The translations under genes were made by a program, and so were the position numbers. 26,319 nucleotides of DNA from Flavobacteriales bacterium UBA7878 (GTDB lineage Bacteria; Bacteroidota; Bacteroidia; Flavobacteriales; Schleiferiaceae). The notes below the pieces were generated by a model. The model ran no database searches. It was not told the DNA's origin and saw nothing but the letters and a program-made list of their open reading frames with translations. Below, piece after piece: positions 18,301 through 24,163 of this stretch. The stretch lies in the NCBI GenBank assembly GCA_002501205.1, contig DLRW01000012.1:1-26319 (forward strand), given 5' to 3'. The number at the start of each line of letters is the position of its first letter. Positions within the stretch are counted from its first letter, which is position 1.

Positions 18301-19044
18301 ACCATCCGCTTTAGTCATAAATTTAAAAGGCATCGAAGTAAGGATTTCTGCAGTTCCAAAGAACTCACTGGAAGGTCCACGAGTAGTGGTGTTAATTACC
18401 CCACCAATCGCATCACCATACTGAGCGGGAAGACCACCGGTAATTACCTCAGTCTGTGCAATTGCAGCCTGTGGAATCCCCACATTACCACGCACTTTAA
18501 CCCCGTCAATAAAGTATACGGTACCTTCACCACGAGCACCACGAATACTGGTGTTACCGTTCGCATCTTGAGTTACACCTGCAGCCTGTCCGGCTACTGA
18601 GGTAATATCACGAACTGCCATGTTCTGAATATCTTCAGCCGTGGTTACTTTAGACGCTTTGGTCTTGTCAATCAATGGCGCTTCATACTCAATAACAACT
18701 TCATCCAAAATCTGATTTGAAGACTGCATTTTAAAATCTTGCAGCGTTGCTGAGTTAGGCGAAATTAATACCCCTTTTAAAGTAATGGTCGCAAACCCCA
18801 TGAAGCTCACCTCAACTGTGTAAGTTCCAGGTGAAATAGGGTTTATATTATACTTCCCGTCGAAATCAGTTGACCCTCCGGTAACATAAGAACCTGCTCC
18901 ATCCTTAATTGAAATATTGGCAAGTGGTATAGTTTCGCCAGTGCTGGCTTCTGTCACTGTTCCTTTTAAAGAACCTGGGCGTTGTTGCGCAAATGCAACG
19001 GTGCTGAAAGTGACGAATAGCAGTAAGAGTATTTTCTTTCCCAT
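15328..19044 (-). CDS. Large TonB-dependent outer-membrane receptor
   Basis: A 1238-residue receptor, larger than most (about 700-1100). The signal peptide ends VAFA-Q (residues 19-20). A carboxypeptidase-regulatory-like domain covers about 25-105 (GSLKGTVTEASTGETIPLANI, then GKYNINPISPGTYTVEVSFMG). The plug covers about 110-225, with TSIRGARGEGTVYFIDGVKV and GGLPAQYGDAIGGVINTTTRG. The barrel is very long, with N-, Y- and D-rich extracellular loops, and ends LPRRFRLGIAYNF. It is the first gene of the unit; the two following genes encode the T9SS-like protein and the PorV-like barrel. There is no SusD, and the barrel does not look like a siderophore receptor to me. The substrate is unknown. 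A well-spaced promoter lies upstream at 19089-19120. ATG at 19044 gives a clean signal peptide. Confidence 0.95.
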   Translation of the reverse strand: MGKKILLLLFVTFSTVAFAQQRPGSLKGTVTEASTGETIPLANISIKDGAGSYVTGGSTDFDGKYNINPISPGTYTVEVSFMGFATITLKGVLISPNSATLQDFKMQSSNQILDEVVIEYEAPLIDKTKASKVTTAEDIQNMAVRDITSVAGQAAGVTQDANGNTSIRGARGEGTVYFIDGVKVRGNVGIPQAAIAQTEVITGGLPAQYGDAIGGVINTTTRGPSSEFFGTAEILTSMPFKFMTKADGTPVLDGQNYNLGAFTLGGPIWKRKRTTATGAERQETVIGFLFSSEFQYVEEPRPVPSDIPYIQLDPEVLASIEQNPISVDPGGRAININSEFVTEDDLSNIWQRPNSYTNNLRLSGNIQFKTTETTTLTLGGRLVYSDDMSSSYASHIFNYKNNMRSINSDWQAYLRFQQTFRNPEEKEGESNLIRNAYYTVQVDYTRTFGETMDEVHGKNFFNYGYTGKYDVQTTPAYVFGTDTTTGLSGYRYVGDFDAGINYTPGGLNPIRDNYISSFFDIAADNPGINSRTLDDVLGYGMPINGFNPRSVYGLWTNVGSQQGGYNVGRTSQFRVTASTNFDIKDHSLIMGFEYEQRIDRAYGLGAQGLWTRMRLLQNQPNSQLDIANPIPVYDQFGNYQDTINYNYAYNPQDASQFSEEIRRALGLNPYGVEQINIDNMDPSTFSLDMFSADELINPNGAASVSYYGYDYTGNIQDGNPSISEFFTARDENGRYTRPVAPFQPIYIAGYVQDQFTFRDLTFNVGIRVDRFDMNQDVLRDPYVLYPYYTVSDLPSSPLSETELNNVPASVGQDYAVYVSDFDYTKAKIVGYRSGDQFYNENGEPLSDPGVLSDAAGGGIKPFLVSPPGDGTSTGGDIPSESFVDYDPQVVVMPRVAFNFPITDEAIFIFHYDVLAQRPTTGLSRLDPFSYLGLTYLRNGGVLNNPNLLPQRTTEYEMAFKQMLSKRSALKLAAFYRELRDLLQAVNYPEAYPITYVAYGNRDFGTVKGFTLEYELRRTKNIKIDANYTLQFASGTGSSATTGANLARVGAASLRTLLPFDYDNRHQILVRFDWRYGRGLQYDGPKINGKNILENFGVNITCNALSGRPYTRRDRAYAVTASASSSAQTAGQINGSRLPWQVNFDARINKTFMLDKNGKKSLDVYLQILNLLDTRNIVSVYPFTGSPDDDGFLASQAGQAQIQGQISEQAYVDLYNRRMASPFNYSLPRRFRLGIAYNF

Positions 19045-19088
19045 ACTATTTTTCGGTTATTAAGATCCCTCCTGGATTTAAAAGGCCG

Positions 19089-19120
19089 TAAATATAAGTT
19101 AAAACGTGGTCGGCGGCAAA
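19089..19120 (-). promoter_or_regulatory. Promoter TTTG-N20-TATATTTA for the three-gene TonB receptor unit
   Basis: On the minus strand TTTG (19120-19117) is followed after 20 bp by TATATTTA (19096-19089), one mismatch from TAnnTTTG, and then by CGGCC. Predicted start is near 19083, giving a leader of about 40 nt before the ATG at 19044. This is one of the two promoters in the window with both elements. The remaining gap to 19251 is AT-rich with no further clear site. Confidence 0.55.
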
Positions 19121-19251
19121 GCCCAAAATCCGAGGTATCAGTGTGTTTTCTAATAATTTCTTGAAAATGAACCCTTAAGTGTTAACATTATTTTAAGAAT
19201 AAGTTCATAGGCCATAAAATTTTAACGTTGATTCAGAGTTATTTTGCAGAA

Positions 19252-19704
19252 ATGCTTCATTCCGTGTTCCAGAAAAAGCGCCTTTCACTTCTTTTGACCC
19301 TGATTTTTCTATCGGTTGCCTCCGCATGCAAAAAAAACCAGCAAAGGGATTTTCCCCTGGTTAGTTTTGATCAATATATCTATCTGAATAACCCTTCAAA
19401 TATTGAACTGCAAAGCCCAGGGGGCGCCATATATTTCAATGGCGGCTATCGAGGGTTAATCATATTCCGGCGTTACGGCAACAATCAGGTGGATGATTTC
19501 GCGGCTTTCGATCGCGCCTGTCCCAAACATTATTCGGAGGATTGCTCTCAATTGGAACTAAGTGACGACAGAGTTTTTGCCGAATGCCCTTGCCACGGCG
19601 AAAAGTACCTACTCTTCGATGGCTCTCCGGGTGAGGGTGCTACCATTTCCATGGTTGAGTATCGTTGTACTTTTGACGGTGCAGTAATACGAGCTCGAAA
19701 TTAA
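19252..19704 (+). CDS. Rieske-like [2Fe-2S] domain lipoprotein with altered ligand spacing
   Basis: 150 residues from the ATG at 19252; a TTG at 19228 would add eight residues (MIQSYFAE) that do not help the signal peptide. The lipobox SVASAC gives a lipidated Cys26. The remainder resembles a Rieske ferredoxin domain: a first pair CPKH (Cys90, His93), a second pair CPCH (Cys112, His115), an additional Cys98, and the downstream LFDGSPGEGATISMVEYRC that follows the second loop in this family. Canonical Rieske boxes are CxH and CxxH; here the first has two residues between Cys and His. Cluster binding is therefore uncertain. A bidirectional terminator follows directly. No partner oxidoreductase is adjacent. 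An 8-A run follows the lipobox cysteine codon. Confidence 0.7.
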   Translation: MLHSVFQKKRLSLLLTLIFLSVASACKKNQQRDFPLVSFDQYIYLNNPSNIELQSPGGAIYFNGGYRGLIIFRRYGNNQVDDFAAFDRACPKHYSEDCSQLELSDDRVFAECPCHGEKYLLFDGSPGEGATISMVEYRCTFDGAVIRARN

Positions 19705-19715
19705 AGCCACAAAAA

Positions 19716-19743
19716 AACCCTGGTTTATTGCTAAACCAGGGTT
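19716..19743. terminator. Bidirectional terminator between the Rieske-like gene and atpC
   Basis: A 12-bp perfect stem AACCCTGGTTTA / TAAACCAGGGTT with loop TTGC. An A-run precedes it on the plus strand (a T-run when read from the minus strand). It lies between two convergent genes (stops at 19704 and 19769) and would serve both, more strongly the minus-strand atpDC transcript because of the seven A residues at 19711-19717. Confidence 0.85.
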
Positions 19744-19768
19744 CTCTATATAATAAGGTGTGTGGATA

Positions 19769-20059
19769 TTAGTCGGCTAATAAAATCACACGATCTTTTT
19801 GCACCTCAACAACGCCACCTTTCACTTGCATGCGCAAAACTTTATCGTTGCTTTTATCGGTTTCGATAGTACCGTGTAAGCCATCGATAGTTTTAGAAGA
19901 AGTGGGAATATCGATCTTCACTTCTCCTGCACGCAAGGTGCTAATCATAGGAGCGTGTCCGTTCAAAATCTGAAAGAGACCATCTTTACCGGGCAAGCGC
20001 ACGGCATCAGCTTCGCCTTCAAAGATTCTGGATTCGGGAGTGATGATTTCTAAAGTCAT
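19769..20059 (-). CDS. atpC: ATP synthase F1 epsilon subunit (short form)
   Basis: A 96-residue central-stalk subunit. It contains only the N-terminal beta-sandwich: LEIITPESRIFEGEADAVRLPGKDGLFQILNGHAPMISTL matches the family (EADAVRLPG, GxxQILxGHAP), and the end KGGVVEVQKDRVILLAD closes the domain. The two C-terminal helices found in about 135-residue forms, which can inhibit ATP hydrolysis, are absent. Short forms are, to my knowledge, normal in Bacteroidota. It is 18 bp after atpD and clearly in one operon with it. Confidence 0.95.
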   Translation of the reverse strand: MTLEIITPESRIFEGEADAVRLPGKDGLFQILNGHAPMISTLRAGEVKIDIPTSSKTIDGLHGTIETDKSNDKVLRMQVKGGVVEVQKDRVILLAD

Positions 20060-20077
20060 GTCTTGTGCTTAGAAAGA

Positions 20078-21589
20078 TTAGGCCTGAGCTTCGGCTAACA
20101 TCTTCTCACCAGCTTCACGTACTTCTTCGATAGTACCTTTTAAGTTGAAAGCTGCTTCTGGATAATCATCCATCTCACCATCCATGATCATGTTAAATCC
20201 TTTGATGGTGTCTTCGATACCTACAAATACTCCAGGAATACCGGTAAACTGCTCAGCTACGTGGAATGGCTGAGACAAGAAACGCTGAACCTTACGAGCA
20301 CGAGCTACGATCATCTTATCCTCTTCAGACAATTCGTCCATACCAAGGATGGCGATGATATCTTGTAATTCTTTATAACGCTGTAAGATAGCTTTCACAC
20401 GTTGGGCACAGTTGTAGTGCTCATCACCAATAATCTCGGGAGCCAAAATACGTGAAGTAGAGTCCAGTGGATCTACCGCTGGGTAAATACCCAAGGCAGC
20501 CAATTTACGAGACAATACAGTAGTAGCATCCAAGTGAGCAAAGGTAGTTGCAGGAGCCGGGTCAGTTAAGTCATCCGCAGGTACGTAAACCGCCTGTACA
20601 GATGTAATAGATCCGTTTTTGGTAGAAGTAATACGTTCCTGCATCGCACCCATCTCAGTAGCCAAAGTAGGTTGGTAACCTACCGCTGATGGCATACGAC
20701 CTAAAAGTGCAGACACCTCAGAACCTGCCTGAGTAAATCGGAAGATATTATCTACGAAGAAAAGGATATCACGACCAGCGCCATCACCTTCACCATCACG
20801 GTAGTACTCAGCAAGGGTCAAACCAGAAAGGGCAACACGGGCACGTGCACCGGGAGGCTCATTCATCTGACCGAACACGAAGGAAGCTTTGGATTCTTTC
20901 ATTTCCTCGGGGCTCACCTTACTTAGGTCCCAACCACCGTTCTCCATAGACTCGTTAAAGCCTTCGCCATATTTAATAATACCAGACTCAAGCATCTCAC
21001 GTAAAAGGTCATTACCCTCACGAGTACGCTCACCTACTCCGGCAAATACCGAAAGACCACCGTGACCTTTCGCAATGTTGTTAATCAATTCCTGGATCAA
21101 TACGGTTTTACCTACACCGGCACCACCGAACAAACCAATTTTACCACCCTTTGCATAAGGCTCGATCAAGTCGATAACCTTAATACCGGTGAAAAGAATC
21201 TCAGTAGCTGTAGAAAGATCTTCGAATTTTGGTGCTTCACGGTGAATAGGTAAACCAGTTTCGGTGGGCAATTGCTCCAATCCGTCGATGGCCTCTCCAA
21301 TCACATTAAATAAACGACCACGAATACCTTCACCTGTAGGCATTTTAATAGGACTTCCGGTAGCTTTTACTTCCTGACCGCGTTGCATACCGTCGGTAGA
21401 ATCCATGGCAATAGCACGAACGGTATCTTCACCAATGTGCTGCTGGGTTTCTAATACCAAACGAGTTCCGTCAGGACGAACTACATGAAGTGCATCGTAA
21501 ATCTTAGGAAGCTCAGCATTGGTGGTGTCGAAATATACGTCAACTACCGGTCCGATGATCTGAGCAATTTTTCCAACTACTTGAGACAT
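20078..21589 (-). CDS. atpD: ATP synthase F1 beta subunit
   Basis: A 503-residue catalytic subunit. It has the N-terminal beta barrel (VGKIAQIIGPVVDVYF), the P-loop GGAGVGKT at 155-162 with Lys161, GERTREGNDL at 186-195 carrying the catalytic glutamate region, and the Walker B strand ILFFVDNIFRF. The DELSEED-equivalent loop reads DELSEEDK. Compared with E. coli it has an insert of about 28 residues after GNDLLREMLESG (YGEGFNESMENGGWDLSK and on), which I recall as typical of Bacteroidota. Only atpC follows; the remaining F1Fo genes are elsewhere, which is the usual split in this phylum. Sampled arginine codons are CGT, as expected for a highly expressed gene. Confidence 0.99.
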   Translation of the reverse strand: MSQVVGKIAQIIGPVVDVYFDTTNAELPKIYDALHVVRPDGTRLVLETQQHIGEDTVRAIAMDSTDGMQRGQEVKATGSPIKMPTGEGIRGRLFNVIGEAIDGLEQLPTETGLPIHREAPKFEDLSTATEILFTGIKVIDLIEPYAKGGKIGLFGGAGVGKTVLIQELINNIAKGHGGLSVFAGVGERTREGNDLLREMLESGIIKYGEGFNESMENGGWDLSKVSPEEMKESKASFVFGQMNEPPGARARVALSGLTLAEYYRDGEGDGAGRDILFFVDNIFRFTQAGSEVSALLGRMPSAVGYQPTLATEMGAMQERITSTKNGSITSVQAVYVPADDLTDPAPATTFAHLDATTVLSRKLAALGIYPAVDPLDSTSRILAPEIIGDEHYNCAQRVKAILQRYKELQDIIAILGMDELSEEDKMIVARARKVQRFLSQPFHVAEQFTGIPGVFVGIEDTIKGFNMIMDGEMDDYPEAAFNLKGTIEEVREAGEKMLAEAQA

Positions 21590-21633
21590 GAGTTACAATT
21601 TTTGAGGCGAGAGCCTTTGTCTTAATTTGCGGG

Positions 21634-21665
21634 CAAAATTAGTCCATTTTATATTAATTAACAGA
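21634..21665 (-). promoter_or_regulatory. Promoter for atpDC: TCTG-N20-TAATTTTG
   Basis: On the minus strand TAATTTTG (21641-21634) is an exact -7 box followed by CCCGC. TCTG at 21665-21662 matches the -33 TTTG in three of four positions at 20-bp spacing. The leader would be about 38 nt. Confidence 0.5.
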
Positions 21666-21689
21666 AGCTGGTTGGAAATTTAATTTGGC

Positions 21690-21697
21690 TAATTTTG
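21690..21697 (+). promoter_or_regulatory. Candidate -7 box TAATTTTG for ribF
   Basis: An exact TAnnTTTG. A TTG at 21672-21674 lies upstream at 15 bp, shorter than usual. The leader to the ribF start at 21756 would be about 52 nt. I see no FMN-riboswitch-like conserved blocks in it. Confidence 0.35.
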
Positions 21698-21755
21698 AAC
21701 AGGTAACTAACAGGGAGGAAAAGCCCCTCTCTACACGTTCTAAAACACTGAAAAT

Positions 21756-22697
21756 TTGAAGGTTTACTATTCGATCGATGACTTTCAAAAACTCGAGAAA
21801 GCGGTAGTCACAACCGGTACTTTCGACGGCGTTCATCATGGTCATCGCAAAATCCTGGCTCAACTCAACAATGTTGCCCATACTATTGGAGGCGAAAGCG
21901 TACTCCTCACCTTCTTTCCGCATCCGCGGATGGTTCTGCAGCCCGATCTTGATTTAAAGTTGATCAATTCTCAAACAGAAAAAATTGAACTTTTAAAATC
22001 TACCGGTCTTGATCATTTAATCATACACCCTTTTACCACCGAATTCTCTCGTACCAGTTCCCTGGATTTTGTGCGCAATATTTTGGTGAATCAAATTGGC
22101 GCTAAAAAACTGGTGATTGGATACGACCATCATTTTGGTAGAAATCGGGAAGGCAGCTTTGAGCATTTAAAAGAATATGGTCCACTCTATGGTTTCGATG
22201 TAGAAGAAATCCCGGCTCAGGATATTCAAGACACTACCGTAAGCAGCACCAAAATTCGCAAGGCCATTGAAGAGGGCACCATTGAAGTAGCTAATAAATA
22301 TCTGGAATACGCCTTTCCTTTAACCGGTAAGGTAGTTGAGGGTGAACACATTGGTCATACCATAGGTTTCCCCACCGCCAATATTCGCGTAAAAGACAGC
22401 TATAAGATTGTACCGGCCAATGGCGTATATGCCATCACCGTAAGCTTCCCCAATCAAAGTGAAAAAGCTCCGCAAAAAGCGATGTGTAATATTGGCATTC
22501 GCCCCACTTTCGGTGGAAAATTCCAAACCATAGAAGCCCATCTCTTTGATTTTGACGAGGACCTTTACGGACAAGAGCTTAGCCTGCACTTCCATAAATG
22601 CTTGCGCCATGAAATGAAGTTCAATGGTCCGGAAGCCTTAAAAGCCCAATTGCAAAAAGATGAAGAAGCTGCTCGTACTGTACTTGCTCATCTTTAG
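21756..22697 (+). CDS. ribF: Bifunctional riboflavin kinase / FAD synthetase
   Basis: A 313-residue cytosolic enzyme that phosphorylates riboflavin to FMN and adenylates FMN to FAD. The N-terminal FAD-synthetase half has the nucleotidyltransferase motif GTFDGVHHGH (21-30), IGYDHHFGRNREG (121-133) and SSTKIRKAI (163-171). The C-terminal flavokinase half begins at about 186, with GFPTANI (204-210), a PANGVYA loop and NIGIRPTFGG. The start is a TTG at 21756: it yields MKVYYSIDDF, the usual RibF N-terminus, and no in-frame ATG lies before the GTFDG motif. It diverges from atpD. Its last 38 nt overlap the start of the leucine-rich-repeat gene in another frame. Confidence 0.97.
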   Translation: MKVYYSIDDFQKLEKAVVTTGTFDGVHHGHRKILAQLNNVAHTIGGESVLLTFFPHPRMVLQPDLDLKLINSQTEKIELLKSTGLDHLIIHPFTTEFSRTSSLDFVRNILVNQIGAKKLVIGYDHHFGRNREGSFEHLKEYGPLYGFDVEEIPAQDIQDTTVSSTKIRKAIEEGTIEVANKYLEYAFPLTGKVVEGEHIGHTIGFPTANIRVKDSYKIVPANGVYAITVSFPNQSEKAPQKAMCNIGIRPTFGGKFQTIEAHLFDFDEDLYGQELSLHFHKCLRHEMKFNGPEALKAQLQKDEEAARTVLAHL

Positions 22698-23217
22698 CCT
22701 TTCGGCGGAAGGGCAATCCAAATTGAAACGATTTCTGGCCGACAGCAATCGCTCCTCAATCGAAACACTCGACTTAAGTCGTTGCGATTTAGCTAGCCTT
22801 CCGGCTGAATTAAAAGATTGCCTACAGATCAAAGAACTGGATCTTTCCAAAAATGAATTGGACTCCCTACCTACTTGGTTTGGCCTCTTTAAAGATTTGG
22901 AAGTATTGCATTTATCCAGTAACCAATTTAAGCACCTGCCTCAAGTATTGCAGCAATGCCAGCATTTGAAGGAATTGCATTTGGACCAAAACCCGATAGA
23001 CAGTCTGGATACTGGAGTATTGAAGCTTAGCCAATTAGAATGGCTGGATCTATGGGACTGCGAAATCAAATACATCAGCCCTGAGCTTTGCCAACACAGC
23101 AGTCTCCATAAAATTGATTTGAGACGGAATTTCCTGGGCACCCGCGACCTGGCCTGGCTTTATGATTGTGCAGCAAATTGGGAGGTAGAATCTACCTGGG
23201 GCTGTAACTGCGATTAG
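22660..23217 (+). CDS. Secreted leucine-rich-repeat protein
   Basis: 185 residues. A signal peptide (MKKLLVLYLLIFSLSAEGQ, about 1-19) is followed by about five LRR units of 22-23 residues: IETLDLSRCDLASLPAEL, IKELDLSKNELDSLPTW, LEVLHLSSNQFKHLPQVL, LKELHLDQNPIDSLDTGVL and LEWLDLWDCEIKYISPEL. A short tail with paired cysteines (WGCNCD) closes it. It is likely a periplasmic or surface protein-protein interaction module; the partner is unknown. The ATG lies inside ribF in the +1 frame, so the whole signal peptide except its end is encoded in DNA shared with the RibF C-terminus. The 3' end overlaps the era stop. Confidence 0.8.
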   Translation: MKKLLVLYLLIFSLSAEGQSKLKRFLADSNRSSIETLDLSRCDLASLPAELKDCLQIKELDLSKNELDSLPTWFGLFKDLEVLHLSSNQFKHLPQVLQQCQHLKELHLDQNPIDSLDTGVLKLSQLEWLDLWDCEIKYISPELCQHSSLHKIDLRRNFLGTRDLAWLYDCAANWEVESTWGCNCD

Positions 23218-24095
23218 GACTTATAACCAAAACGGTTTAGGTCGCGATCATTACTTCGCCAGTCCTTTCGCACCTTCACAAATAAATCCAGGAACACCTT
23301 TTTATTAAAAAAGGACTCCATTTTTTTGCGCGCTCCGGTACCGGTTTTCTTAATCATGCTGCCTTTAGCCCCTACCAAAATACCTTTTTGGGTATTGCGC
23401 TCTACATAGATATTGGCGCGAATACGAATAATCTCCTCCTCTTCTTTAAATTCTTCCACCTCTACTTCTACAGCGTAAGGAATCTCTTTAGCATAATTAA
23501 ACAGGATTTGCTCACGCACCATTTCCTCCACAAAGAATCGCTCATTGCGATCGCTTAAATCCTCCTTATCATAATAGGGCGGACTCTCAGGCAAGAGATC
23601 TTTTAAGCGATCGATCAAGACATCGATATTAAACTGATTTAAAGCAGACATAGGCAAAATAGCCGCATCCGGAAATTCAGAATGCCAGTATTCCACTTCC
23701 TCCTCCAGGCGAGCTTGATCAATGGTATCAATCTTATTGAGAATGATAAACACCGGCTCTTTTACCTTCTTCAATTTCGCGTAGACCTTTTCATCTTTCA
23801 AGGAACGTATCCCAGGCTCCACCAAATAAAGAAACACATCCGCATCTTCGAAGCTAGAGTGCACAAAATCCATCATGCGTTCCTGCAAGGTATAGGCAGG
23901 CTTGATTATTCCGGGTGTATCGGAAAAAACGATTTGATAATCCTCCCCGTTTAAAAAGCCTAAAATCCGATGACGGGTAGTCTGTGCTTTGGGCGTAGTA
24001 ATTGACAATTGCTCTCCCAATAAGGCATTCAACAAAGTGGATTTCCCCACATTGGGGTTACCGATAATATTTACGTAGCCAGCTTTATGCTTCAT
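23214..24095 (-). CDS. era: GTPase Era
   Basis: A 293-residue ribosome-assembly GTPase that binds the 3' end of 16S rRNA. G1 is GNPNVGKS at 12-19, G3 is DTPG at 59-62 and G4 is NKID at 120-123. The effector region TTPKAQTTRHRILG (33-46) is the Era signature. The C-terminal KH domain has GILVGAKGSMIKKTGTGARKKME (about 235-257) and ends DLNRFGYKS. The length is standard. It lies 68 bp downstream of the 683-residue exported protein gene on the same strand and has its own promoter candidate in that gap. Confidence 0.98.
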   Translation of the reverse strand: MKHKAGYVNIIGNPNVGKSTLLNALLGEQLSITTPKAQTTRHRILGFLNGEDYQIVFSDTPGIIKPAYTLQERMMDFVHSSFEDADVFLYLVEPGIRSLKDEKVYAKLKKVKEPVFIILNKIDTIDQARLEEEVEYWHSEFPDAAILPMSALNQFNIDVLIDRLKDLLPESPPYYDKEDLSDRNERFFVEEMVREQILFNYAKEIPYAVEVEVEEFKEEEEIIRIRANIYVERNTQKGILVGAKGSMIKKTGTGARKKMESFFNKKVFLDLFVKVRKDWRSNDRDLNRFGYKS

Positions 24096-24120
24096 GCCTA
24101 ATTAGGTTATTAATAAGCGG

Positions 24121-24153
24121 CAAAGGTAGTTTAAGTCTTTCAGGAGAATTCAA
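24121..24153 (-). promoter_or_regulatory. Candidate promoter for era: TTG-N22-TACCTTTG
   Basis: On the minus strand TACCTTTG (24128-24121) is an exact -7 box followed by CCGC, the same extension as at 2865 and 26269. TTG (24153-24151) lies 22 bp upstream, a little long. The leader would be about 20 nt. Confidence 0.5.
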
Positions 24154-24163
24154 TAAGACCTGG

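Noticed and set aside
15328..19044. Classification of the large receptor as SusC of a polysaccharide-utilisation locus.
   Set aside because: No SusD, glycoside hydrolase or sugar regulator is nearby. The two following genes are of a different kind.
19330..19337. Run of eight A directly after the lipobox cysteine codon of the Rieske-like gene, as possible phase-variation tract.
   Set aside because: Eight A residues encoding Lys-Lys-Asn are common in AT-rich starts of mature lipoproteins; there is no second tract and no sign of switching.
21698..21755. Possible FMN riboswitch before ribF.
   Set aside because: The leader is only about 55 nt and lacks the conserved blocks and length (over 100 nt) of the FMN element.
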